A DNA stretch of 64,000 nucleotides, from contig NZ_CP060140.1 of NCBI RefSeq assembly GCF_022376295.1, positions 4,530,356 through 4,594,355 of the forward strand, read 5' to 3'. The stretch is from Nodularia sphaerocarpa UHCC 0038. GTDB lineage: Bacteria > Cyanobacteriota > Cyanobacteriia > Cyanobacteriales > Nostocaceae. Shown in pieces: positions 16,007 through 22,217 of this stretch. The notes beneath the pieces were generated by a model. The model searched no databases, was not told where the DNA came from, and saw nothing but the letters and a program-made list of their open reading frames with translations. The first letter of the stretch is position 1, and each line of letters begins with the position of its first letter. Made by a program: the position numbers and the translations under genes.

Positions 16007-18681
16007 TGAATATCCTCAAAATTGGAAGTAAATACTTTTCCTTTAGAAGTTTTGAACATGAAAAAGTGAGACAGTGGCGGATTGGGGACATTGACCAGCC
16101 TCCCTGTTTCATAATAGTAGTCCTCATCAGAGTGAATATCGGAGTTCCTTTTACGAACCCTGAACTCTTCCCCCACTCGTTCGCGCCAAAGGAGACGCTG
16201 GCTGTCAGCCCAATCTTTTATGACTTTATTTTTGTGTAGTTCGGTTTTTATAGTTAAAGGTTGAGTATTGATCACCTTTACCTGTGCAACGTCCCGGCTC
16301 CCATCTAGGAAGCTCACGATGCAATGTAGCCAGTGAGTCTGACCTCTCTTTTTGTATGGAGTGGCTGTAATCTCCGCATCTCCAAAATTCGTATCTATCT
16401 TGAGGATTAAGGGCTTTACGTCAAACCCGGAGTAATAAGAGTCACGCTGGGGACAGGCGAATTTATCTGCGAGTGCTGTCTCTGTACTCTGTTGTTCATA
16501 CTCTGTTTCATCCTGCGGAATATTTTCCCGGTGGATCGCTGGATCTGCTGGATCAGAAGTGCTGGAATCCTTACTGCGACTCTGTGACACCGTAATATCT
16601 ATTTTCTCTTCTAGTGGATCAACTTTTGGTAGTGTATATTCAAGAACCTGATCCGGCAGACTTTTTTCTACGGGGAAAGGTTGTATCCCTTGCTGGGTAG
16701 GCATATCAGCTTGTATTTTTTCATCTGATCCGGCTGATCCAGCAGAAAGATCGTTATTTAAAACATCCGATTTTTTGCGCCAAATACGGCTCCATCTTCC
16801 ATCAATTTTGACCCGATCATTCTCAAGCCCTATTTTTTTGAGGAGATTGATGATCTGCCTCTGATTCGCGGGGTTCTGGTGCAAAGGATCAATATTGAGT
16901 TGTTTAAAGCAATCCTGAACTGTGACGTATTCCTTGTACTTAACGTACTCATCAAGGATGTCCGACCACGGATGAGAGACTTGATACTCTTCATTTTGCT
17001 CTTCCCTGCGTAGTTCTTCCTTGTCATCGAGGCGGTACTGATACCCAGCCTTAAATAAGGCATTTGCAGCAGCCCAAATGCGATCGCGCATTTGCATAAC
17101 ATCATCAACGGGAATAGTTCCCGAACAGGGAATAATCCAGAATCGCCTGTTACCGGTTGGATCATTCAGAACTTCACTTTCGTTCGTTGTGCCGACAAAA
17201 ACACACCCGCGCTTATGATCGTGTGGCAGTCTATCGTAGGGCGTACGATAAGTTTCATACCTTCTGGCTAAAAATGCTTTTAATTGGTTAAGGTCTTTAC
17301 GGCGGTAGACATTTTCAAATTCACTCCACTCTAGACACCAGAACCGGTGCATTTTCATACGCTCATCTTTATCCGAGCCATCGCCTAAGTCGTCGCTGAA
17401 GAAGTCATCACCATATAAGGTGCGCCAGAATGTTGATTTCCTGATTCCCTGCTTACCAACCAGCAGTAGAGCGCAATCCATCCAGCAACCAGGGACCCTA
17501 GCTCGTGCCACTGATGCCACTAGGAAATTTTTAAAATATTTGGCGTGAAGCGGGTCATTGGTTCCGAAAAATTTTGCAGCCAGTTCATCCAGAAATGATG
17601 TGTCAATGCCTGGGTACTTCGCCTCCACCTCATCAAGGTAGTCACAGATAGGGCTGTATTTTTGCTTCTTTGCTAGAAACTCAATAATAGTGAAAGCATC
17701 GTCCTTGCTAATGTCAACGGGGAACTGTAGCCCTACCATGAGTCTGAGATGCTCTGCTTGCAGTGGCATCCCGTTGAACTCAACATCCTTCTTGAGGGAA
17801 TTGTATCGGAGCGACTCCCCCCATGCCTCGCTAATCATTTCAAAATTTCGGGCGATTTTTGATTTGGGTTTCTCCTCTTCTAAGTCCGAATCTTCAAGGC
17901 TGGACTTCCACTCTTCAAAGGTCGCAGCTTCCTCAACCAATTTCTCGAAGGCGGTTGATCCATTAGCGGCGATAAAATCATCCATGCCCTTAGCGGGTCC
18001 TGGTGGAAGTTCGATGATCATGATGTTACTTCCGCTTTTGGCAAGTTTTGCAGCCAGTCCAATCAATGCCACCTGAACCGGGCGCTTAACCAGAATATCG
18101 TTATCGAAACATAAATAGAATGTTCGCCCAAGAACGGCGAAAGCTTCCAACATCGGGTGTAGTCTACCGTTTTTCCTGCAAGTCGATACACCAGGGATTG
18201 AGATTGTGGGGTAGCCGGCGGAAAGTCCAGCTGCTGCTTTTTTGGCTCCCTCGGTAATGATGATTTTCTCTGATTGTCTATTAAGTATCTGTTGCCAGTA
18301 GTAGGATTCTCCATTTTGGAGGAAGAGGGGCGCTGTTTCCATGCCACTGGCGGTCAAATATTTCTGTGTCTTGCCATCCTTATCTGTTGGGGGGTTGTCT
18401 GGTTTCACTTGCACGCCTTGCAATGTTGGCTCTGCTGTCAAGGGGTCGAGACCAGAGGCTACCCACGCCGGGACTAAATCATCTGAATGCTTCCCTCTGC
18501 GTTTTGTATTTCTCCCCAGGATTTCATCTAGTTTCCTGGGGTCCGAAACTGTATATAAGTTTAGTCTGATTATTTCATCCGAGACAGCGCTATTTTTCCA
18601 CTCATCGTAATGATGATCGGCTATCTGTTCATCACCAAAATCAAAGGCGTTGTGACTCCTTATGTAGTTAGCTAATACCAT
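16003..18681 (-). CDS. DUF3854 Toprim-like primase / VirE-type helicase (element A), 892 aa
   Basis: Probable replication initiator. N-terminal region ~1-100, then a Toprim-like DUF3854 domain (~135-265) with IIITEGAKKAAAG (catalytic Glu) and YLCFDNDI (DxD). A superfamily-3-like 'virulence-associated protein E' ATPase follows: Walker A LLVGKQGIRKSTFW (~408-421), RFWCLEWSEFE (~450), and GTTNESEVLNDPTGNRRFW (~500-518). A Pro/Ser-rich linker (~640-730) and a C-terminal ~150-residue domain follow. Primase-helicases of this layout replicate plasmids and phage satellites. It is the only P-loop ATPase in the element, so there is no obvious packaging motor. The element B copy looks identical at protein level apart from Asn/Ser at residue 11 and a frameshift. 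Confidence 0.9.
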   Translation of the reverse strand: MVLANYIRSHNAFDFGDEQIADHHYDEWKNSAVSDEIIRLNLYTVSDPRKLDEILGRNTKRRGKHSDDLVPAWVASGLDPLTAEPTLQGVQVKPDNPPTDKDGKTQKYLTASGMETAPLFLQNGESYYWQQILNRQSEKIIITEGAKKAAAGLSAGYPTISIPGVSTCRKNGRLHPMLEAFAVLGRTFYLCFDNDILVKRPVQVALIGLAAKLAKSGSNIMIIELPPGPAKGMDDFIAANGSTAFEKLVEEAATFEEWKSSLEDSDLEEEKPKSKIARNFEMISEAWGESLRYNSLKKDVEFNGMPLQAEHLRLMVGLQFPVDISKDDAFTIIEFLAKKQKYSPICDYLDEVEAKYPGIDTSFLDELAAKFFGTNDPLHAKYFKNFLVASVARARVPGCWMDCALLLVGKQGIRKSTFWRTLYGDDFFSDDLGDGSDKDERMKMHRFWCLEWSEFENVYRRKDLNQLKAFLARRYETYRTPYDRLPHDHKRGCVFVGTTNESEVLNDPTGNRRFWIIPCSGTIPVDDVMQMRDRIWAAANALFKAGYQYRLDDKEELRREEQNEEYQVSHPWSDILDEYVKYKEYVTVQDCFKQLNIDPLHQNPANQRQIINLLKKIGLENDRVKIDGRWSRIWRKKSDVLNNDLSAGSAGSDEKIQADMPTQQGIQPFPVEKSLPDQVLEYTLPKVDPLEEKIDITVSQSRSKDSSTSDPADPAIHRENIPQDETEYEQQSTETALADKFACPQRDSYYSGFDVKPLILKIDTNFGDAEITATPYKKRGQTHWLHCIVSFLDGSRDVAQVKVINTQPLTIKTELHKNKVIKDWADSQRLLWRERVGEEFRVRKRNSDIHSDEDYYYETGRLVNVPNPPLSHFFMFKTSKGKVFTSNFEDIQ

Positions 18682-18824
18682 AAGGACACCTCATTTCTGC
18701 TATAATTATTAATAGAAATCATTTCTCAGTCTCCTAGTCAATGTGCAAAGTTCAATTTTTAAATTGGGCTTTTTTTATTTCCAATAAAATGGGATATCAT
18801 CCGGCATGGGTTCCCTTTCGCAGC

Positions 18825-19127
18825 TTAAAAAAAACAGTAGCCGGGTTCCGAATTTAGCTCGGTTTCAAGGCTAGAGAAATAAACACATTTATCAATGTAG
18901 TAAAGTGCTTCTTTCGCAAGAATAGAGCGGGAATAATGAGGCGCTCTAAGGGTTAACGCCTTCAGTAAAAATCTTATTTCATCTTTGTGGTATGAAATTC
19001 CTTCTATCTCATCTACTAGATTAAAAGCACTATAAGCCAGCGCAGTCACTTCTCGATGTTCTAATTTGTTGCCGTCGGTATTGTCGGCAATTGTTTTTAG
19101 GATTTTAATCAGTCCGTCTCTCAACAT
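18825..19127 (-). CDS. Small helical protein (element A), 100 aa
   Basis: Unknown. The N-terminus MLRDGLIKI and the segments LEHR(E/D)(V/I)TALA, (D)(E/D)IEGIS and TLRAP-like H(Y/H).RS are shared with the element B copy (32218), while the C-termini diverge. It is all-helical in appearance with no membrane segment. It lies 2 bp downstream of the preceding gene (19130) in the leftward module, so it is co-transcribed with the regulator and primase. A replication-accessory or regulatory role is inferred from position only. Confidence 0.75.
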   Translation of the reverse strand: MLRDGLIKILKTIADNTDGNKLEHREVTALAYSAFNLVDEIEGISYHKDEIRFLLKALTLRAPHYSRSILAKEALYYIDKCVYFSSLETELNSEPGYCFF

Positions 19128-19129
19128 TG

Positions 19130-19498
19130 TTAATACCTGTTATCGCGTTCTATGTCGTGTATGGCTTTTTCGATATACCATCTATCGCTTTGTCCTGGGT
19201 GTTTTCTCCTGAGAGAATCAATTAGTCTTTCGGCGGTAGGAACATCGAATTTTAGTCTGAGTAAAAGCTGATGCCAAAGCCCGGCTAAAAATGGATTGTT
19301 GTAGGCTATCCGGCTGATTTTTGAGTTAGTTGTATGTCGCCTCCCTTTGGAGAAAACTTGCCTCATTTCATTCCAGCCACGCCGCCGGTTCTTGGGAGAA
19401 AGTCTTGCTTTTCGAGTGCTGAGGATTACTTGCCAGGAGAGGTAGACTAGAAATCCCATCGCGCATGACCAGAGTAGAAGTAGAATTAGATGGCTCAT
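19130..19498 (-). CDS. Single-TM small basic protein with KHPGQS..WY motif (element A), 122 aa
   Basis: N-terminal membrane segment (LILLLLWSCAMGFLVYLSW, ~4-22), a very basic middle (RKARLSPKNRRRG...KGRRH) and a conserved C-terminal helix-loop-helix (RRKHPGQSDRWYIEKAIHDI, ~95-114). The element B copy (32523) has the same three-part plan and a near-identical C-terminus, with a different basic middle. I recall similar (K/R)HPG.S..WY.EKAI.D(I/L)ERD endings in cyanobacterial plasmid proteins but could not check. It may tether DNA or the replication complex to the membrane; that is inference. It sits between the regulator and the 100-aa gene in the leftward operon. Confidence 0.78.
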   Translation of the reverse strand: MSHLILLLLWSCAMGFLVYLSWQVILSTRKARLSPKNRRRGWNEMRQVFSKGRRHTTNSKISRIAYNNPFLAGLWHQLLLRLKFDVPTAERLIDSLRRKHPGQSDRWYIEKAIHDIERDNRY

Positions 19499-19561
19499 GA
19501 TGAATTACTTATGTTCGATTGTATTAATTCATCATGTAGCTTCCCTTCATCTTTTAGCCAC

Positions 19562-19597
19562 AAAAAAAAGACGGTTTACCGATTTGGTAAATTCGCC
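19562..19597 (-). terminator. Terminator after the regulator gene (element A)
   Basis: Reading leftward: GGCGAATTTACC, loop AAATC, GGTAAACCGTC, then eight T. It directly follows the stop of the coiled-coil frame (19598). Element B has the same structure with different stem bases (32934-32972). It should attenuate transcription from the regulator into the downstream leftward genes. Confidence 0.8.
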
Positions 19598-19834
19598 TTA
19601 ACCTTTATATCCGTTGCCGTTGGTCGAGGATTCCTCTGTAGCTAACTGATAAATCTCCTGTTTTAACTCTGATAGTTGACTAATAAACTCTTGTTTCAAA
19701 GAGCGACTTTCATCCAGCCGCGCCTCTAAGCGGGATTGATGTGCGCCCACATACTGAAGATAAGCCGATTCTAGCTGTTCGAGGCGCGCGAGGATTTTCC
19801 CAATAGGCGTGCATTCGTCGTAGGCATCGCCCCC
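19598..19834 (-). CDS. Coiled-coil extension of the RHH regulator, reached by likely -1 frameshift (element A)
   Basis: In the -1 frame relative to the RHH gene, an open frame without a usable start codon encodes GDAYDECTPIGKIL and then a long coiled coil (LARLEQLESAYLQY through LKQEIYQLATEE, ~60 residues). The junction is a G5 run (TTGGGGGCG, plus-strand C5 at 19830-19834). Slippage there would give a 129-residue fusion of 52 RHH residues and 77 coiled-coil residues. The frame is conserved at protein level in element B, including the flanking DNA of the junction, so it is under selection. Alternative: a separate protein starting at a rare codon such as ATT in PIGKIL. Confidence 0.72.
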   Translation of the reverse strand, partial: GGDAYDECTPIGKILARLEQLESAYLQYVGAHQSRLEARLDESRSLKQEFISQLSELKQEIYQLATEESSTNGNGYKG

Positions 19835-19986
19835 AAGGATATATCCCCTAACGCTATCTTTTCCACTAATGCAGTCCGAGAAAGCCCCAACATTTCCGCC
19901 TTTTCCTGTAGTAAATCCCAGGTATTCCGGTCGATTCTCATGGTGGCATTTATTTTGCCCTTCAAGTCCGCAATGGGTTTGTCCAT
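19771..19986 (-). CDS. Ribbon-helix-helix transcriptional regulator (element A), 71 aa
   Basis: Arc/CopG-like: a beta-strand KINATMRIDRN (~11-21), helix WDLLQEKAEMLGL (~23-35), helix SRTALVEKIALG (~36-47). It then continues as SLGAMPTTNARLLGKSS to a stop. This tail is encoded by the same DNA that encodes the start of the coiled-coil frame, so two forms are possible: a short 71-aa repressor and a frameshifted 129-aa form. The gene lies beside the divergent switch with four CACGTG sites, its likely operators. The element B homologue shares the tail but differs in the DNA-contacting N-terminus. Confidence 0.82.
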   Translation of the reverse strand: MDKPIADLKGKINATMRIDRNTWDLLQEKAEMLGLSRTALVEKIALGDISLGAMPTTNARLLGKSSRASNS

Positions 19987-20017
19987 TCATTTACCTTGAA
20001 TCATCCTCCCTATTTTA

Positions 20018-20103
20018 CACGTGCATCCTTTGTTTGCACGTGACAAACACTTGACGTTTTAACTGCACGTGATTAATATAGCATTATGGCATTGCACGTG
20101 CAA
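20018..20103. promoter_or_regulatory. Overlapping divergent promoters with four CACGTG operators (element A)
   Basis: Rightward promoter: TTGACG (20051-20056), 17 bp, TAATAT (20074-20079). Leftward promoter: TTGCAC read on the minus strand (20103-20098), 17 bp, TATATT (20080-20075). The two -10 boxes overlap almost completely, so RNA polymerase can occupy only one. CACGTG palindromes lie at 20018, 20037, 20066 and 20095 (spacings 19, 29, 29); the last two sit in the spacer or -35 of the promoters. This is a bistable-switch layout, most likely controlled by the adjacent RHH protein. Confidence 0.82.
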
Positions 20104-20153
20104 GCTTATTTAATACAAGCTTTGCTCTACAACTCAAATCAAACTCACCCCCT

Positions 20154-20296
20154 GGGGAGATGGCAGCCCCCAAGCATTGGCAACAAATACCAAAGACCTG
20201 CTGGAGTTTGAATGAGGGAGAGAAAAAATGCTTTAACGCAAAACCGGGGAGATGGCAGCCCCCAAGCATTGGCAACAAATACCAAAGACCTGCTGG
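20154..20296 (+). repeat. Paired 51-bp direct repeats, candidate origin or structured leader (element A)
   Basis: Two identical 51-bp units (20154-20204 and 20246-20296), 92 bp apart, each GGGGAGATGGCAGCCCCCAA ... CAAAGACCTGCTGG. Each contains GGGG..CCCC and TTGG...CCAA inverted repeats. The first copy is flanked by TCAAACTC and GAGTTTGA. The same pair with 93-bp spacing occurs in element B. Location between the switch and the small-gene operon suits an origin for the primase-helicase or an untranslated regulatory RNA on the rightward transcript. Confidence 0.7.
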
Positions 20297-20313
20297 CGAT
20301 CAAAGCAGTTTGC

Positions 20314-20342
20314 ACCCAATACCCAATACCCAATACCCAATG
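20314..20342. repeat. STRR: tandem ACCCAAT heptamers
   Basis: Four tandem ACCCAAT units between the paired repeats and the first small gene. The same array, longer, lies at 33690 in element B. Confidence 0.85.
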
Positions 20343-20353
20343 CCTAATAACTA

Positions 20354-20509
20354 ATGAAGTTAAAAATCACAGCAAAAGGAAGTGTGGAGATAGCTATCTG
20401 GAAACTGGATATGCGATTTTACGGATCGCGTTATTATCTCTACCCATTTGGACATACAGAGATTTACTGGTCGGATTGGCTCGGTATCCATATTTCGCAA
20501 TGCCGATAA
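20354..20509 (+). CDS. Small protein, 51 aa (element A)
   Basis: ATG 20354, product MKLKITAKGSVEIAIW...SQCR. It is too short to be called confidently alone, but the gene in the same place in element B (33738, 56 aa) aligns: M(K/N)L(K/R)ITA.G at the start and a (F)G(H/Y)T.IYWS(D/N)W motif in the second half. Aromatic-rich beta-type small protein, function unknown. First gene of the rightward operon that ends in the integrase, a position where excisionases or antirepressors are often found. Confidence 0.6.
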   Translation: MKLKITAKGSVEIAIWKLDMRFYGSRYYLYPFGHTEIYWSDWLGIHISQCR

Positions 20510-20513
20510 GCAG

Positions 20514-20792
20514 ATGAATAATTACCTCGCCAACACAATCCAGGATCTTGTATCCGCCCTCGAATCAAGAGGGGCAACGAATGCCGAGGCTCAAGATGCA
20601 GCAGCATTGATGATCCAAGTAGCCTTGTTCCGCAAAGGACGAGGACTAACAGGATTCTCTGAGGGGATAACAGGATCAATGCTTGAAACTATTCTCTCCT
20701 CAGTAAAACGAGACTGGAGAGTTTTTCGAGAGCTAAACCAACTTTCAACAAATGAAGAAAACACCCAACAAGATAGGTACATCAATAATTGA
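20514..20792 (+). CDS. Small helical protein, 92 aa (element A)
   Basis: ATG 20514, 4 bp after the previous stop. Helical throughout: DLVSALESRGATNAEAQDAA, then LMIQVALFRKGRG and FSEGITGSMLETILSSV. Element B has a close relative, but there the homologous ATG is followed by a TGA at codon 5 (33913-33915). No HTH motif is obvious. Function unknown; its place early in the integrase operon is compatible with a regulator. Confidence 0.72.
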   Translation: MNNYLANTIQDLVSALESRGATNAEAQDAAALMIQVALFRKGRGLTGFSEGITGSMLETILSSVKRDWRVFRELNQLSTNEENTQQDRYINN

Positions 20793-20892
20793 TTGCCTCA
20801 ACGGATTACATGAATTAATAGGAGGATATCCCTTCTTATCTTTGTCTATTACCTGCTTAACTATAGTCCTTTTATGGGCATTATTTTCATGA
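20752..20892 (+). CDS. Small single-TM protein, 46 aa (element A)
   Basis: Starts inside the previous gene (41-bp overlap) and ends in an ATGA overlap with the next. C-terminal half is one membrane segment (FLSLSITCLTIVLLWALF). The element B copy (34139) differs at only a few residues, and the ATGA coupling is kept, so the small protein is likely real. Function unknown; a small membrane toxin, holin or membrane-targeting peptide are options. Confidence 0.65.
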   Translation: MKKTPNKIGTSIIDCLNGLHELIGGYPFLSLSITCLTIVLLWALFS

Positions 20893-21071
20893 AAATATCA
20901 ACGCTGGTAAAACCAAGATTGATCCAACGATTCTTGATTAAGCGACGGATACTAATTCGGCTAATCACAAGAATTAGTAACTATGAAATAATTTTCTGCA
21001 TCAAGAAAATCGAAGCCGAGTATTCGTGTAGAGCAAGTGAGAGAAAATTAAATGCCAAGCAATTTCATTAA
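20889..21071 (+). CDS. Small highly basic protein, 60 aa (element A)
   Basis: ATG 20889 shares ATGA with the upstream stop. Product is strongly basic (KPRLIQRFLIKRRILIRLIT), alternating with aliphatic residues, then IEAEYS.RASERKLN. The element B copy (34276) is almost identical. It could be an amphipathic membrane-active or nucleic-acid-binding peptide. It overlaps the next gene by 20 bp. Confidence 0.62.
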   Translation: MKISTLVKPRLIQRFLIKRRILIRLITRISNYEIIFCIKKIEAEYSCRASERKLNAKQFH

Positions 21072-21243
21072 AATTGGTGATGACTTAATCATCAATACCG
21101 ACCAGGTAACTCACATAAGAAAAATCTTTGGTGGAACTGTTCTCGTTACCATGACCAATCGTCATGATACCTACATCAAACTTTCAGACGAGAAAGCCGA
21201 ATATGTTTGGAATTACTTTAGTTCGTTACTTGACCATGAATAA
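21052..21243 (+). CDS. Small protein, 63 aa, intact copy (element A)
   Basis: MPSNFIKIGDDLIINTDQVT followed by HIRKIFGGTVLVTM and a helix KAEYVWNYFSSLL. It has the look of a small SH3-like or PH-like beta protein with a C-terminal helix, known from many short 'I..d.iin.d.I' bacterial proteins of unknown role. In element B the homologue is truncated after HIRK(V)FGG by a deletion of about 100 bp (see 34439). Co-transcribed with its neighbours. Confidence 0.68.
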   Translation: MPSNFIKIGDDLIINTDQVTHIRKIFGGTVLVTMTNRHDTYIKLSDEKAEYVWNYFSSLLDHE

Positions 21244-21273
21244 TTTAGACAACAATTTTAGAGGCAGTGGACG

Positions 21274-21429
21274 ATGACACCTTTACCTTGGATTGTATTT
21301 AATATGTCGGTTACTCCCCCCGCTAAGGTTTGCCGATTTGGAGCCAGAGCCGAAGCAGAAATGCACGCTCAAAGCCTCAATAAAATTACAAAATCTCAGG
21401 ACTACAAAGCTGTATTTAGCCTCAACTAA
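21274..21429 (+). CDS. Small protein, 51 aa (element A)
   Basis: MTPLPWIVFNMSVTPPAKVC then RFGARAEAEMHAQSLNKITK. The ORF is conserved in element B with a single change near the end (34552). It has one Cys. A helix rich in Ala and Gln occupies the second half. Function unknown. Confidence 0.58.
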   Translation: MTPLPWIVFNMSVTPPAKVCRFGARAEAEMHAQSLNKITKSQDYKAVFSLN

Positions 21430-21463
21430 AGTTACGCAGACATTTTGCATGGTAATGCTTTTG

Positions 21464-21500
21464 GGATATCTGCACTTTACCCAACTTATTGCAGATATCC
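21464..21500 (+). promoter_or_regulatory. Conserved inverted repeat GATATCTGCA...TGCAGATATC (element A)
   Basis: Perfect 11-bp arms GGATATCTGCA / TGCAGATATCC with a 15-nt loop, 26 bp before the acidic-protein gene. In element B the arms are kept as ATATCTGC / GCAGATAT (34744-34776) although the loop differs. It could be a regulator or excisionase binding site, or an RNA hairpin dividing the operon. Confidence 0.55.
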
Positions 21501-21525
21501 ACTCATTGTAATTAAAGGAAAATAG

Positions 21526-21927
21526 ATGGACATCGAAAGACAAAAATTAATTGAAGAAGCCGCCCATAATTTTGTTCTCAATACTTACGGTGCAACTTTT
21601 GGAGAAAGAATTTATCTTTGGGAGAATTGGCTAGACGAGGAAGATGATACTTCCGTAACCGTAGAAGCAACAGTTTATCCACCTGATGATGACCAATCAT
21701 ACGCATTCACTGAAGTCGTTAATTGGGATTTTCAGACATCTTCCATCATAGAAGAAGACGACGAAGCACTAGAGTACACAGTAGAAATAAAGCTAGAAAA
21801 GACGGTAATTTCTGGTTCAAGCGATGACGATGATGAGGAAACCGAAGAAACCCAATATGTAACTCTTCATGTGTTTGTCGGCTGGCATTTTGGCACATGG
21901 GCAGGCGTGGACTTGGAGGAGCAATAA
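21526..21927 (+). CDS. Very acidic protein, 133 aa (element A)
   Basis: Strongly acidic with DEEDD, EEDDEALEY and SDDDDEETEET runs and a beta/aromatic pattern (VTLHVFVGWHFG). The N-terminus MDIERQKLIEE is identical in the element B homologue (34803), and the general plan is shared. The acid-rich, DNA-mimic-like composition recalls anti-restriction or anti-repressor proteins, which are common beside integrases. This is inference from composition; no family is recognised. It overlaps the next start (TAATG). Confidence 0.75.
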   Translation: MDIERQKLIEEAAHNFVLNTYGATFGERIYLWENWLDEEDDTSVTVEATVYPPDDDQSYAFTEVVNWDFQTSSIIEEDDEALEYTVEIKLEKTVISGSSDDDDEETEETQYVTLHVFVGWHFGTWAGVDLEEQ

Positions 21928-22217
21928 TGAATAGGTGGTTTTTGGCTGGTTATCTGGCTTTTCAGCTAAGTAGGAATTTTGTAAATGATTGGACATTGAA
22001 AATTCATTTTTTCAAAGTCCGAATTTACGACATTGATGTAAGCAAGGATTTCTACTCTTATTGGAGAGCGAATTTTATATTACAAATATCATTTCCCCGC
22101 CCCGAAATAATAATTGATTCTCGCGAGGGTTATGATGTCGCGCGTAGAATTAACCGCGAAACAAAAGCCAAGGTCAATCATGTTATCCGCGTTTGGCTTT
22201 GGAGCAAGAATGATTGA
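21927..22217 (+). CDS. Conserved small protein before integrase, 96 aa (element A)
   Basis: MNRWFLAGYLAFQLSRNFVN at the start, then DWTLKIHFFKVRIYDI, ISFPRPE, and RVIRVWLW near the end. The homologue in element B (35204) is clearly related along its whole length. The N-terminal ~15 residues are hydrophobic but short; the rest is basic beta structure. It overlaps both neighbours (TAATG upstream, 8 bp with the integrase), an arrangement typical of a recombination directionality factor; that role is only a positional guess. Confidence 0.75.
   Translation: MNRWFLAGYLAFQLSRNFVNDWTLKIHFFKVRIYDIDVSKDFYSYWRANFILQISFPRPEIIIDSREGYDVARRINRETKAKVNHVIRVWLWSKND

Noticed and set aside
16006..16239. Plus-strand ORF opposite the primase C-terminus, repeated at 29402
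   Set aside because: Antisense shadow; present in both elements only because the DNA is near identical.
20154..20296. CRISPR-like pair of repeats
   Set aside because: Only two 51-bp units with a conserved spacer sequence in both elements, and no cas genes.
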